Assembly: GCF_008831285.2 (NCBI RefSeq)
Contig: NW_022204507.1
Location: forward strand, 62,001-126,000
Length of the DNA stretch: 64,000 bases
Source: Nymphaea colorata
Lineage: Eukaryota > Streptophyta > Magnoliopsida > Nymphaeales > Nymphaeaceae
Direction: 5' to 3'
Positions 10,032-22,409 of the stretch are shown one piece after another. The notes under the pieces were generated by a model. That model was not told where the DNA came from and did not search any database. It saw only the letters and a list, made by a program, of their open reading frames with translations. The first letter of the stretch is position 1. Each line of letters begins with the position of its first letter. A program made the translations under genes and the position numbers.

Positions 10032-11471
10032 GCCTTTGATTTTAAAGGATGGTAATGACTAAGTTGAAAAAAAGGAAACTAAGCTGTATTTTCATGAAAG
10101 GGGAATACCCTTTAAAAAAAAGGATGTCGATTAAGGAAATAGATTTATTCCCTCCTATGAGTGGTATTTTTTCTCTTGAAAATAAAACTTGGTTTTTATT
10201 TTTTCAACTGCATCTCAAACATCTCGCCACCTTAAAATCCATGGCTCACATGATATCCATTTAATCAAGTATATTAGGGTTTGGTAGCTATATCTATAGA
10301 AAAATTGAATAGTGATTTTAGCTATCAAGAATCATCTAGCTCACTTGCACTACTGAGAGAAAACAAGGAGAAAGTTTTGATAGACATATTCGCTATACAG
10401 TATCAATGAACATTTTTTTATAACCAAATTCACAATTGACTCACCGCGATTGGCATATACCTATGTTGTTTGAATCGCGATTAAAATATGCCAAACCAAT
10501 TTGGGTGGGCAATTGTCGTGTGTTACTTAATGCTCATTTTTGTATTAATATTATTTTACAGATTTTGGGCTTTTATTTCATATGCTTATTTATTTTATCA
10601 AAAAAATACAATTCACATGTTCAAGCTGACCGATTCAGCAGCCGGACCGATTTGATGGGTTATCTTTTCTTTTTCCAGTACGAATTCTGAACACTTAATT
10701 GGTAAGTTCATTGCAGGGTGAATTAAATGTTCCAACATCAAATTAACTTGTTATGCAGTCACATTGCAGAGCCTCTGGCTACGTGGCAGTATCACTAGAA
10801 AATGAAGCTCTAACGCTAGCTGGAAAATTAATCCCCACAGTTTCCAAAGAATATAAAGAAGCCTAGTTCTAGTTAAGGAAGAAGAAATTTTTCACTTGTA
10901 CATGCACAAAGAGAAAACAACCTCTGACTCAACAGTAGTTGGTACTTTAATATTGCAATTCTAGTGCTGACAAAGTAAAGATTGTCACAGGGTCATGCCA
11001 TTTAACTTTGGTAGCACAATTCCTAAATAATTGCACGAACAATTGCTTGGGAACAAGAATATCGTGAAAATGTTTAGATATTTAAAGTTAGAGAACTTCA
11101 TTTTCATTGGTAAATGAAAAAGAACTCATGTCCATAGCAGCTATTATAAAATAAAAGATGATTGAATCTGCTAATATTAACGTAGTTGTTTGATCACATG
11201 CACCCAAGTACATATATTGCCCATAGAAACCAATTTTGCAAAAACCAGCAGAATTTTGGCCGATTAAAATTTAATCAATCGCCAACCGATTGGATCAGAT
11301 AGCAAACTGAGCCGAAGATTTCGGATCAAGTTCCAACTCGGCTGATTTTACTTGGTCCTTTTTATCATATGGTTCTCATAAAACATGGCGATATCTGGGG
11401 CTTTACCCCACAGGAGAAGACCCCTTTGGAAATACACATCTTTTGTGATGCCCAATAGACTTGTCAATCTG

Positions 11472-11472
<1 letters not shown>
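10032..11472. other. No gene seen (unit 1)
   Basis: AT-rich sequence matching 32546-33985 and 58292-59727 and deleted from unit 2. It includes CACCGCGATTGGCATATACC and a GCCGATTAAAATTTAATCAA segment that is the start of the nested 2.4-kb duplication in units 3 and 4. No consistent coding frame. Confidence 0.5.

Positions 11473-11517
<45 letters not shown>
11473..11517. repeat. (AT)n tract at a large deletion junction (unit 1)
   Basis: Left flank ACTTGTCAATCTGCTATATA matches 33975-33993 of unit 3; right flank, from CTGACTTGGAATCCCTTAAA, matches about 47884 of unit 3. About 13.9 kb present in unit 3 is missing between them. The tract is longer than the matching ATATATATATACACTGC in unit 3. Confidence 0.85.
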
Positions 11518-11520
<3 letters not shown>

Positions 11521-12112
11521 GATAAGCTGACTTGGAATCCCTTAAACACAAAAAATTCAGTTATGCTTCCATACCATGCTATAGATGCTTGCCTTCCTCA
11601 ATGTGCAGACATAGTTTGACTTATTTATAGATCCAAATCTTTCAAGCTGTTCCATATAGATTTCAAAGTCAAACTCTTCATGCAAAAAGGCATTCTTCAG
11701 AACCATTCGCCTTAGCTTCCAGGATTTTGTAGCAACGATAACTATCAACACATGTACATATGAAAGTCAAGACCATACTGATATGAAAATCCTTTCGTGA
11801 TCAGACGAGCCATGTATCTATCAATTGAGCCATTTGTCTTTCTTTTTATTTTGTCAACCTACTTGGAGGTAATGGGTTTTACTATTGCAGCTTTAGTACA
11901 AGCTCCTAGGTCTTGTTTTACATCAATACCTTCATCTGGTCATTCATTGCGTCTTGCCATTTGTCAACATATTTTGTTTCTTTGGAAGTTGCTAGCTCGA
12001 TCTTCAATAGGATGGCATAATCTTCATCAACATACTTGGAATTTGGCTTTTGGACTCTAGTTAATCTTCTTAATGTTGTAGGTGTCTCCTCTTTCTTTTT
12101 CTTTCTCTTTAC
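11518..12112 (-). mobile_element. Copia (Ty1) polyprotein remnant, 5' part of RT (unit 1)
   Basis: Minus-strand reading gives the pre-RT segment (LRRLTRVQKPNSKYVDEDYA), then KWQDAMNDQMKVLM with an in-frame stop and NKT-stop-ELV, then TKSWKLRRMVLKNAFLHEEF and EIYMEQLERF, all hallmark positions of the copia reverse transcriptase. Stops and frame changes are frequent. The element is cut at 11517 before the catalytic YVDD, RNase H and any LTR. The upstream integrase and gag were not recognised. Confidence 0.85.
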
Positions 12113-14037
12113 TTGGTATCTGCTGGTATATTATGTTTGGATGTGTTGTGGCAAGGCAGCACAATGGGCATCACTGCAAGAGAACACCATGATCAACAGA
12201 GCTTGGCATTTATCCTCTCTCCAATATCTGAGTGTCACAATTGGTTGGAAATTGGACCTACATCTCAAGGTTCCGGTGAATGGTAGAACACTTGAAGAAA
12301 GGATGGAAAAATTCAAGAGAGGAGAAAGAAAATGTGAAAAAATGAAAAAAGAGAGATGAAAACGAAAAGTGACCGGATTTTATACCGTCTTAAATGAATT
12401 ATGAAATCGCACGAAAGAATTACTTCTACAGTAGAGTACCTAACTCTTTTCATAAGACAAAAATAGGTCTAGAAACACGCACCCATTCTTCCTAAACAGC
12501 GGTCACCAAGTTTGAAGCAAAGCTAGTGAGATGTTTTCGAGTATTGTGAGGTGGCCGAGTAAGTTAAAAGGTCGTTTGACAAGTGTTCCTCTAGATAGAA
12601 CAGACAAGACGTCTTGTCTACCACATCTCTGTCCTGTCCATCCTGTCATTTGTATTCTTTGTTTATTGTGTGAAGGTTTAGGAACAGAACACCATGTTCA
12701 TTCTGTCCAGTTTTTATTTTCCTTCCTGTTTGTCTTGTCCGTCCTATCCATTATGCTGATGTTTGATTTGTGTTTTGTGCATTCTATATGTTTTGTTCAG
12801 TGTTTGCATCATATATAGTCTGTTATGTCCATTGTTTGATAACTAGAACACTATCATCACAAGACCCACCATTATTTGTACATCATAGTTATCATATAAC
12901 ACTATCATAGTGAGATTTTCTGAGGCTACAATGCAACTGAATGCATGCATTCCAGTAAAAAAATCTCAAATCACAAAAACATCTGTGACAGTGACATCAA
13001 ACTTGAATATTAATCTTCAGTATTATGTGAATTTTGAAGATAGAATACAAAGGTTAAACTTTTCCGAGGAAAAAAATGCCCTATTAAACTACAAAATTTT
13101 TAATATACAAGCAGCAGAACATAGCTTGTTGAGACAGATAAGATCAAACCTCTCAAGACAATGCATGTCTAAACAAAGAAAAGATATTTTTCTTTATTTT
13201 CCACCATCCGAACTTGGCTTCTGATTAGACTGCTGCTTCTAAGAGCAGGAAGATGGGAGATGGCCAGGAACGCCACACAATGTTCGCCTTTGAACCGGAG
13301 ACCTTCTTAAACTCTGCTCCCTTCTTTGGTGCAGCACACCTTATCTTAACTGGCCTGTCACACACAATCTGCCATCCGCGTATGGAGGTGATATTCATAT
13401 TATCAAATCCAACAGACTCACAGTGAGAGAAAGAAACCAGAAAGCCCAAACACAATCTTCTTTTTCAGTTGCAGCTGATCCTAGGGACATATAGAAATGA
13501 AAAGCTCAAAGAGTTCAGTCAGGAGCCATTGAAGTCTTGTGTTAGAGGAGGGCATTCACGTGGCTCACCCAACAGCCAAAGCTGTATCACCTAGAGATGA
13601 AAGCCACAACATGCAAAAAGAAGCATCAAAACAAGCAAGAAGACAACCGACCTCTGTGCCCTTATACCTAATAATCCTTGCATTTTTCCCTTCAGGAAAA
13701 AAAAAGAAAGAGAGTCACTGTTTGGGAGACTAAAAAATAAAGTGTATTTTGTTGGCTACCCGGTATATTTTGGGAGGTTTACATTACATTCTGATCTACC
13801 ATGTTCCCAAGTCCATCTGGTTGAGTTTGAACTAACGGAATTTGCCATGGAACTCAATTTTGGTTTTCTTTTTTCATCTGAATTTAGCTTAAGTAGCAAG
13901 AGAATATTTCTATGTGATTGATTTAGACTTTTAATCAAACTTCGGTCAACTATCAGTTTCTGATTCAAATTCTGTTTTGAAATTACGTACTAAATCTGAT
14001 GCATTATATACTATACAGGCATGTACAGCCCAATGTA
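12113..14037. other. Region between copia remnant and next unit (unit 1)
   Basis: Counterparts are 21901-23342 and 48471-50321. Contains a 61-codon minus-strand frame (12131-12316, also 21921-22106 and 48492-48677) contiguous with the copia remnant, an 18-bp palindrome (12602-12619), and a stretch rich in CTGTCC/TTGTCC (12590-12760). From 13200 to 13470 a minus-strand frame codes a short segment (MNITSIRGWQIVCDRPVKIR) repeated near 49680. I recognise no gene. Unit 2 has deletions at 22921 and 23186. Confidence 0.5.
12602..12619. other. 18-bp perfect palindrome, unit 1
   Basis: AGACAAGACGTCTTGTCT is its own reverse complement. The same 18-mer is at 22392-22409 (unit 2). In unit 3 (48963-48980) it is GGACAAGACGTCTTGTCC, with both outer bases changed so that the symmetry is kept. 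Confidence 0.9.
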
Positions 14038-14122
14038 TATTAGGAATAGCTCATGTGCCATTGGTTTCCCTCAATTTCTAAGCTAAGTGCTTCATGAGGT
14101 CACCTTCATTATCCGTTTTCAA

Positions 14123-14356
14123 TCAACAACGCATAGAGTCAAGACCCAACAAGAAATCGTTCAAGTAAATGCACACTATATACACAGACGTTTCATCAAA
14201 CAATTCGAGGGCTAGCCATGTGGGTACCTGAAAATGAGATGAAAATGTGCAGTTTTCATTCAATCCTGCTGCAGATCCAGAGAGGAATACCACAAATGAG
14301 TGAGGGAGAAGAAGGAGAAAATTTGGTGATTTTCTCGAAGATTGCCTCACTTCCAA
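14123..14356 (-). CDS. Conserved 77-codon ORF (unit 2 copy)
   Basis: Counterpart of 86-319 with the same start, stop and hydrophobic N-terminal third, differing by several substitutions (for example QSSRKSP for QPSRKSS near the N-terminus). Unrecognised and possibly spurious. Confidence 0.18.
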   Translation of the reverse strand: MEVRQSSRKSPNFLLLLPHSFVVFLSGSAAGLNENCTFSSHFQVPTWLALELFDETSVYIVCIYLNDFLLGLDSMRC

Positions 14357-15342
14357 GTTGGTGTAGGATCACTTCAAGAGGTGACGACTCAGCCACTCAC
14401 GCACAAAATTCGGCTGCTGCGCCAAGGCCCAGTTGAAACGCTGATGGCGGTGTCACCATTGTCGTGCCAGCGAACGATGCTGATAAGGTCCTTTAATGCG
14501 AAGTTTGGGGGAACCTAAGAATATCAGATGTATTGGTGGTTTTTGAGGGTGAGTGCATAACGAGTTCCACTTGTTGTGAGGTGGATCAGAAAGCTATATG
14601 CTTGCAGTGGCTCTTACCGGGGAGAAGCCATGGCAGTGGTTTGCGGACAGAGAAGCTGTAAGGAAGAGAGGAAAGGGTAGCAGGTTGTAGAGATGGAGAA
14701 ACATACCTTTGGAAGACACATAAACCTTTGAAGGGGGGTTGGAACGCAGCCTCCAAATGGTGTTACTGCAATAGAAAGAGATGTGAACAAGGATGGTAAA
14801 GCAAGAAGAAGAGGGGAGAGGCACTGAACAATGAAAGGAAAGGAAAAGACTCGAGCGTTTAGTGGTCAGCATAGAGCGAGAGTGAAAGAAAGGAATGGAG
14901 AAAAGGTGTTTCTAGTGTATGGATGACTAATTAATAACGAGGAAAAAAAAGGAGAGCTAATAAGTGTGTATGGAAAGAAAAGAAAGGAAAAGAATTTTTT
15001 AATATAATTCTAACCACTCTGAAAATGAAGATTGGAAGGAAAAGGAATTCATTCCTTTTTCCCTTTTCTTGCTCCTCCTTTCCCTAACCATTTTCTTCTC
15101 TTTCATTTTCGTTCATTTTCCTTGCATGTATTTATCTTCCTTTCTTCCCATCCATTCAAACAATGCCTAAGGGTTTTGAGATCAAGCATCTCGAGAAAGG
15201 AAAATCTAGTGTGCCGCTGGCGAGCGTTCCATGGTGTCTATACCCAGCATTTTTGTCTCGAGTCGGTTTTGAGTGTCCGACGTCCAATGTTTGTGTTGAC
15301 TAGGTGGAAAATGGAACATCGTGTTCTGTTTCGCAGCATTCC

Positions 15343-16029
15343 TAGGGCTGCACAATGAGTCAAGCACAATGAGTCGAGCCAACTCGGGCTCGACTCAAAC
15401 TCACCGGAAAAAACTCGACTCATTTATAAATGAGTCGAGTTCGAGCTCATGCATTAAACTCAAAACGCTAAACAAGTTGAGTTCGAGTTGCAAGAACTCG
15501 ACTCGTTTAAACTTGACTCGACTCGTTATTTGAAATAAACTTTATCGCACAAACTGGTTCGTGAAACCGGTTCAGAGGTTTAGGGTTAAAACGAAAGCCA
15601 ATCTTCTCGTCTTGAATCTCTTCATCTTTTCATCTGGCCGGTCTCTCTCTTCTTGATTTCTTCTCTTCCCTCTTCCGTCGACCATGATGGCCAAACGAGA
15701 CGAGGTCACGAGAGTCGACCAAGGTCCACAGTACCACCCTTCGCCTTCGGTCATCCATGTTTCATTTGATAGGGGAAGGCCGAAGGGGTGAAGCTGCGAA
15801 GCACGAAAGGGCAAGTGCCATGCACAGCAGCCGGCATCCAGCAGCGGAGAAGCCGGCGAGGCGGTGGGTGGCAGGTGCTTCTTCTTCTTCTTCTTCTTGA
15901 ATCGTTTCTTGTTTTCTTGGGTTTTAATTTTTTTCACCTTTTTCAGCACTTTTGACACATGCTTCTTCGTCTGATTTTTGTGCTGAATAACAGAAGAAGC
16001 GCCAAGATCTCACTTGCGTGGTCGGTGCC
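15343..16029. mobile_element. hAT element, right end deleted (unit 2)
   Basis: The left TIR TAGGGCTGCACAATGAG follows target duplication AGCATTCC (15335-15342). The subterminal GAGTCGAG cluster and interior match the other copies up to about 16029, where the sequence jumps to the region downstream of the (AT)n tract. The right TIR and right target duplication are missing, so this copy could not be excised. Confidence 0.85.
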
Positions 16030-16059
16030 GACAAACACACATATATAGATACCCTTGCC

Positions 16060-16514
16060 CTAGTCCCATGCTTTTCAAATTTGTTGTGCCTGAGCCCGTG
16101 GCCCTACACCTGCACTGGTACCTGCACCCTTGTGACTTGGTGCTGGTTACTTAGAAGGTTGATGTGCATGTGGCCCACCCGCACTTGCACCTACACAACA
16201 CGTGCCTTCGTTCGTGTTTCTTAGAAGGCTGATGTGCATGTGCCCCACCTGCACTTGCACCTCCATCCGTGTGACTTTGTTTCTTAGGAGGCTGCTTGGA
16301 AGACTGATGACCACTTTCCCCAGCCCCACCTGCACTTGCACCTGCATCCGTATGACTTGATTCATGTTGCTTAAAAGTCTTCTTGGAAGGCTGATCTGCA
16401 TCTTTGGTAGGAGGTGGAGGTGGAGGTGGAGGTGAGGGTGGAGGAGGAGTATGTTGTCGACCACTTTCCTGCAACGGGTAATATGACATTTGAACACTTT
16501 TGGGAGAAGAAATG
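16060..16514 (-). pseudogene. Pro-rich / Gly-Ala-Ser repeat exon, unit 2
   Basis: The acceptor CCTTAACAG precedes 16514. Peptide order: SSPKSVQMSYYPLQESGRQ, a longer proline run (PPPPSPPPPPPPP), then repeats [53 protein letters not shown] small indel near 16190-16200 shifts the frame in the last repeat, which ends HVLCRCKCGWATCTSTF and a stop. This is the longest uninterrupted reading of this exon in the array. Confidence 0.48.
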
Positions 16515-17598
16515 CTGTTAAGGAAAAAAAAGATATGAAGTTTTGCATACTTTTGGTCCATCGTATTTCATTTCTATCGTAATTCTACCTGCAGTTCTCC
16601 TTGTTCGATCTCTGTTAGAGAGAGCAATAACCGAGTATTATTTCAAGTCAATAATTTCTGGGAAACATGTGAGCAATAAGCAGATCAAAATCTTGTAGGT
16701 AGTCCAATTGTTTGCTACAGGAATGACCTACCTGCATGTCCTCTTCTTGTGTTCCTGTGAATGACACAACATACAACACAAGAACAACACATACACTAAT
16801 CCAGCACTTGTTTTTGCAAGTGGTCACAAGGCATGACACAAGGCAGCAAAGATTAAGCACACGACAATAGGACACTTTGAGCACACTTGAAAGCCTTTCT
16901 CACACACTTTTGGCTGACCCAAAGGGCCATATATATGGACATGACAAAAAAAACTGAAAAATAAATGACATGACTCTTGGTGATTCCACTATTGCCATAA
17001 TTGACATGACTCTTGGTGATTCCACTATGGTTATAATTGACATATGCATTAAAAACAAAAAACTGAAAACTAAAATAGGCAAGGTGATGGGGCACATGTC
17101 ATACGATGGAATTATTGGGGAATCCAAAAAATTGAATGCTTGACCTTTTTCATAAAGACAGCTGCACACGTTTTTAATTTTTTGCATTAACTTTCATCAC
17201 ATATTCCCCATTGTGCATAGGAGTGCATGTGTTCTATTAATTTCCTTTTGCTTTAGAAAGCGAACTAACGGAACAATGCAAATGTGTAAAGACCTGTGCA
17301 TAGCAATTATCTTCCTGATTTCGTTCTTCACACCAAGACCCTGTCCAGATATGTTCAGAAATCTATATATATCAATATTTCCGCTAATTATATTTGCAGT
17401 AGATTTATAATGGACGAAATATGCTGATATATGCTTTATTAATTGAAACCTCTCGTCTACGTAAACCAGTGGAAGTTCTCATTCATCATTGTCGAGCGAG
17501 CACCTGCATGATGTAGGAAAAGGAAAAATAACAATTTGCAAGATGAAATACTGAAGCAGGAAGGGAGCGGTGGAAGAATTCAGATCAATGATGCTTAA

Positions 17599-17762
17599 GT
17601 TACAGGAGGAAATTCAGCAAATAGCTGCTTCATTTGCCGCCTATTGCGGACTGAAACCTTGATTTCTCGTACCCCTGTGACAAGGATAATGTCATCCAAT
17701 GGCTCTATAATGGTTCTATTGTTAACGTCTGAATCCACAAGCTCAAAACAGTTAGGACCATT
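17599..17762 (-). pseudogene. Exon-like segment E3, unit 2
   Basis: Same segment as 6804-6964, reading NGPNCFELVDSDVNNRTIIE...VTGVREIKVSVRNRRQMKQL. The donor has changed from GTAAGC to TTAAGC, which should abolish splicing at this border. Otherwise the frame is open. Confidence 0.4.
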
Positions 17763-18769
17763 CTGCATACGCATATCCAACAGTTATCAAACTCCACATA
17801 TATGCGATAACTGAATAGTGATAAACTTGTTCTTTTGGCTGCCAGGTCAACCTATTAACTACGCCGTAAAACGAGTGGTTGCATGGGTTGTTCAGAACAG
17901 CAGTATACCGGTTCCAAACCTAAACAATAAGTTTGACAATTGAATCCAAAACATTCTACCTTCTATTATCTATGCTTCATTTATAGTTAATTTAATGGAT
18001 GAGAAAGGAAAATACCTATAAAGTGAATCCTTCCAAGATCATCATCATACTTGTTAGAATAGAAGTGGAATAATGATAGCAGAAAAGGATGAAACAGACG
18101 AAGATAGAGAGGGGCTCTCTCGAGCTTTCTGAGTCAAACCTAACAGGGTCGGAACAGATTGGATTTTGCACTGGAGCAGGATGGGGGGTCAATCCTGCAC
18201 CTCGTAAAATGGTGTGAATATCTCAGGATTTCACTCTTTCATCCAGACTTAGGTGCATTTCTCTAGGGCCTTTCCACTTTCCTGGCTAGTGTGCTATTGA
18301 AGATTTACCTACAAGTACTATAACTGTTCTTGCTCAGATTGGGTGCATTTGGGAAATTGGTACAAAAGCTGATTGTAGCATGCAGAAATATTACTAAATA
18401 TAAGTAAAAAGATCTCTCTCTCTCTCTCCCTCTCTCACTCTAAATGATGGGCAGCACAACAGGTCAGGCTGGGTTTCATGTATTGACCACGTCATCTTGA
18501 AGAATATTGTCTGGAAGGTATTGAAGAGTGGTAATGTGGAATTAAGTGTGCCATTGTAGAGGCTAATTTGAACTGTTCTTGTCTTCCCCTCTTCCTCTTA
18601 TGATTTTCATTTATGAAACTTGACATTTTCATGGAAACAACTCTCTCTCTCTCTGAATCGAAATACCCGTACACTCTTTTGATTTTCATTGAAGAAGAAT
18701 TGCATTTTGAAGGAAGCAATACAATGCATATTTGTTCTTGAGATCGGAATAAAAGTTTGGGTCTCTTAC

Positions 18770-19097
18770 CTACAGGTTTCTTGGTGCAGCGAAGGGTGTC
18801 ATTAGCATACTCAATCCATACACAAGGATCTTTCCCGCAGATATCGTGGTCTTTATTAAAGCAAGCTGTGACTGCAAAACAAGTCCAACCAAAGAAGTAG
18901 TTTTACCTATCACTGGTAAAAAACCTTGAAGAACAAGAAGAAGGAGGAGGAGAACAAGAAAGAAATCATGATGGGAAAGTTGATGAAGATAACAACCTGT
19001 GCCAATAACAATTGGAGATACAGATATGAAACAGGGTGAGCGGACAGATTATGGTACCAGTTAACTTCACCTTCTGCCCATCGATCCCGTTATGCAT
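18770..19097 (-). pseudogene. 5' exons E1 and E2, unit 2
   Basis: E1 is 19058-19097 (MHNGIDGQKVKLT) and E2 is 18770-18871 (VTACFNKDHDICGKDPCVWI then EYANDTLRCTKKPV). The E2 donor GTAAGAG is intact and both frames are open; the E1 end reads ACTG/GTACC instead of ACAG/GTACC. The downstream E3 of this unit has lost its donor. Unrecognised family. Confidence 0.48.
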
Positions 19098-20223
19098 GGT
19101 TGCGGTGAAGAATTTAGGACCCTTGTTCGAATGTTTACATAAAATCCTTCTTGCTAGCTGCTGCCTGTGCAACCACAGCGGTTGTATGTGCACACTTATA
19201 TAGATGTAGAGTTAAACCATAAACTGCTTTGCACACTAACTTGGTGAATGAAGTCAAGTGTACCACAAAAACTGCGGGCACTTGCATGTCGAGGGGCCCT
19301 TACCTGGAAGTTTGACATCGTCAAGGAGGCGAGTCATCCCCAGCAGGACAAGTAAGCATGCCCCAGCCTCACTCCTTGAGATCATGTGTGAATCTTTCTC
19401 TGTCACTTAAGGAATTAAGAAATAAAATGCGAGAAACTTTCAGAAACATTACTTCAATTAATTAAGAATTGGCTACAATGAATGCCTTTTACTTAGAAGC
19501 TATGATGCCAATCAATAGTTAGAAGCATATGATCTTTAAATTTGGTTTTTCTAGCAACAGAGTTAAAGTATTTCTGACAGTGGATCGAAATCGTATTACC
19601 TGAACATGATTCGGCAAAATGCGAGGGCATCGTTTATGAATTAATTTCATATTCATTGGATCTATCTAAAGAACCGGAGTACTTCAATCGAACAAACTAG
19701 ATCAACAAGCGGGCCAGATTTGGGTGATTATTTTTTAGGATATCTCATGAGGGTGGATCCGAATAACCTATATGGCATTTTTTTCCCATTGACATTTGCT
19801 TCTTTTAGGTTATGAGTTTGACACTAGTTTCCATCTTCTCGACCTAAGCTGGGAATCTCACACTGACAATTACAGGTCACAAATCGCTTGGTTTCGCCAC
19901 AGCTTGATGGGTTTCGTATATGAACATTCCATAATCCGAATGGGTCAATGAAAAACCTACATTAAGTTGATCACATGTTGGACTTTAATAGTGTTTTTAT
20001 AATATGCAAAAATCAATGGCACTTATAGCATTAACATTTTATTAGCTGAAAAGTCCGCATTTTTCATAAAAGCAACTTATATTTTTCATAAAAACATTAT
20101 ATCAAAATATTTTTTGTAAAAATATTTGTACATTTATATTTTTGTTTAATTTTTTTTTATAAGAACTTAAAGAGTCTGGTTTTAATCCCTGACCTAATGC
20201 TCCGTGATCTGCCAATTACTCAA

Positions 20224-20291
<68 letters not shown>

Positions 20292-20671
20292 CTATATATA
20301 TATATATGTTGGTCTCAAGCCATTAGCTCAGGGGCAAAATCAGACGGCTATTAAGTGCAATGATTATAGTGTATTTTTTGCTATCTAACTTCACATATAT
20401 GATCTTAAGAATAAGCTACGTATATTGAGTGAATCATTTTCTAAAATTTGGTTGAACTGCTCATATATTGAATGGTTTGTTTTACATCAAAATTCTGATG
20501 ATGGAGAAATCTCTATCTTCCTTACAAACAACTTAAACCAAACCATGTTTCTTATCAAATTAGTTTTTATTAACATTTTATGATGTTTTTGTTTTGTTTA
20601 AAACATTTTTAGCAACAAATTGAACAGTTTTATTTTTATCCATGACGTAACGGTTTGGGGTCTACCAATTT

Positions 20672-20724
20672 CCTTCTCTCTCTGTCTCTCTCTGTCTCTC
20701 TCTCTGTCTCTCTCTCTCTCTCTC

Positions 20725-20776
<52 letters not shown>
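20672..20776. repeat. Compound microsatellite B, unit 2
   Basis: CTCTGTCTCTCTCTGTCTCT run with regular GT interruptions, then about 25 AT units. It is immediately followed by the 48-bp tandem duplication that starts at about 20775. Confidence 0.95.
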
Positions 20777-20778
<2 letters not shown>

Positions 20779-20870
20779 CCATTGATTTTAAAGGAAGGTA
20801 ATGACTAATTTGAAAAAAAGGATAAGCCATTGATTTTAAAGGAAGGTAATGACTAATTTGAAAAAAAGGA
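20775..20870. repeat. 48-bp tandem duplication (unit 2 only)
   Basis: ATAAGCCATTGATTTTAAAG and the bases after it, up to GAAAAAAAGG, occur twice back to back with no difference that I can see. Other units have one copy. It begins at the right edge of microsatellite B, consistent with replication slippage. Confidence 0.93.
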
Positions 20871-20916
20871 AACTATGCTGTATTTTCAGGAAAGGGTAAT
20901 ACCCTTTAACAACTAA

Positions 20917-21900
20917 CTACATATGCAATGTTTGGTCTTGACAATGTTAAGTATATCAAGTTTCCAACCAATTGCTGGCACATAGTGACATCTTCTAGCT
21001 TGTCTTCATCAATTCTGACATAGTACTTATCTCAATTGGTTTTGAGATAAGTTTGCAATCAAGCATATCTTACTTACAAAGTAAGTCATCAACATATTTC
21101 ATTTTGACTTAAAAATAGTTCTTTAGATATGTAATCAAATTTTCATCCAAGGAAATGTCTTAACATTCCCCCAGCTCTTTCATTTCAAATCTCATTGTGA
21201 GATGTTCATGAATGAGATTATCTTCCTCATCGCCTTCATTAATAATTAAATCATCAACATAAATTAACATAATATTAATCTTTGTACCTCTTGTCTTGAT
21301 GAAGAGACTGAAATATGCTAAAGCGACTTGGAATCCCTTAAACACTAAAAATTCAGTTATGCTTCCATACCATGCTACAGATCCTTGCCTTCCTCAATGT
21401 GCAGACATAGTTTGACTTATTTACAGATCTAAATCTTTCAAGCTTTTCCATATAGATTTCATGGTCAAACTCTTCATGCAAAAAGGCATTCTTCAGAACC
21501 ATTCGCCTTAGCTTCCAGGAATTGGTCGCAATGATAACTATCAACAAATGTACATATGTGATCTTACCAACACAACTGAAAGTCTTCTAAAAGTCAGTAC
21601 CATACTGATATGAAAATCCTTTCGTGATCAGACGAGCCATGTATCTATCAATTGAGGTAATATGGGTTTCACTCTTGCAACTTTAGTACAAGCTCCTAGG
21701 TCTGGTTTTACATCAATACCTTCATCTTGTCTTTCATTGCGGCTTGCCATTTGTCAACATATTTTGTTTCTTTGGAAGTTGCTAGCTCTATCTTCAATAG
21801 GATTGCATAATCTTTATCAACATACTTGGAATTTGGCTTTTGGACTCTTGTTAATCTTCTTAATGTTGTAGGTGTCTGTTTTTTCTTTTTCTTTCTCTTT
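20917..21900 (-). mobile_element. Copia RT to RNase H remnant (unit 2)
   Basis: The minus strand carries the RT fingers (NSWKLRRMVLKNAFLHEEF), the thumb-side segment with the catalytic motif YVDD (21250-21261, context IMLIYVDDLIINEGDEEDN), and the start of RNase H (QQLVGNLIYLTLSRPNIAYV-like, about 20925-21000). It ends at a deletion junction at about 20917. Multiple frameshifts and stops separate the pieces, so it is inactive. Element order shows that transcription would run right to left. Confidence 0.87.
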
Positions 21901-22391
21901 ACTTGGCATCTGCTGGTATATTAAGTTTGGATGTGTTGTGGCAAGGCAGTACAATGGGCATCACAACAAGAGAACACCATGATCAACAGACCTTGGCTTT
22001 TGCCCTCTCTCCAATATCTGAGTGTTACAGTTGGTTGGAAATTGGACCTACATCTCAAGGTGCCAGTGAATGGTAGAACCCTTGAAGAAATGATGGAGAA
22101 ATTCAAGAGAGGAGAAAGAAAATGTGAAAAAATGGAAAAAAAGAGATGAAAACAAAAAGTGATTGGATTTTATACTGTCTTAAATGAATTATGAAATCGC
22201 ACCAAAGAATTACTTCTACAATAGAGTACATTACTCTTTTCATAAGACAAAAATTGGTCGAGAAACGCAGACCCATTTGTCCTAAACAGCGGTCACCAAG
22301 TTTAAAGCAAAGCTAGTGATACGTTCTGTTGTATTTTGAGGTCACCGAGTAAGCTAAGAGGTCGTTCGGAAAGTGTTCCACTAGATAGAAC

Positions 22392-22409
22392 AGACAAGAC
22401 GTCTTGTCT
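22392..22409. other. 18-bp perfect palindrome, unit 2
   Basis: AGACAAGACGTCTTGTCT, identical to the unit 1 site, in the same CTGTCC-rich context. Confidence 0.9.

Larger units (their letters stand above)
1..14037. repeat. Tandem array unit 1 (14.0 kb, internally deleted)
   Basis: First of four head-to-tail copies. The opening bases recur at 14038, 23343 and 50322, followed by colinear similarity over kilobases. Compared with unit 3 it lacks the segment equivalent to about 33990-47885: the sequence runs from the flank of an (AT)n tract at 11476-11517 straight into the middle of a copia reverse transcriptase. It also has a private 1.2-kb internal tandem duplication (2135-4489) and lacks about 27 bp near 860 that the other units have. 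The start of the unit is arbitrary because the window begins here. Confidence 0.93.
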
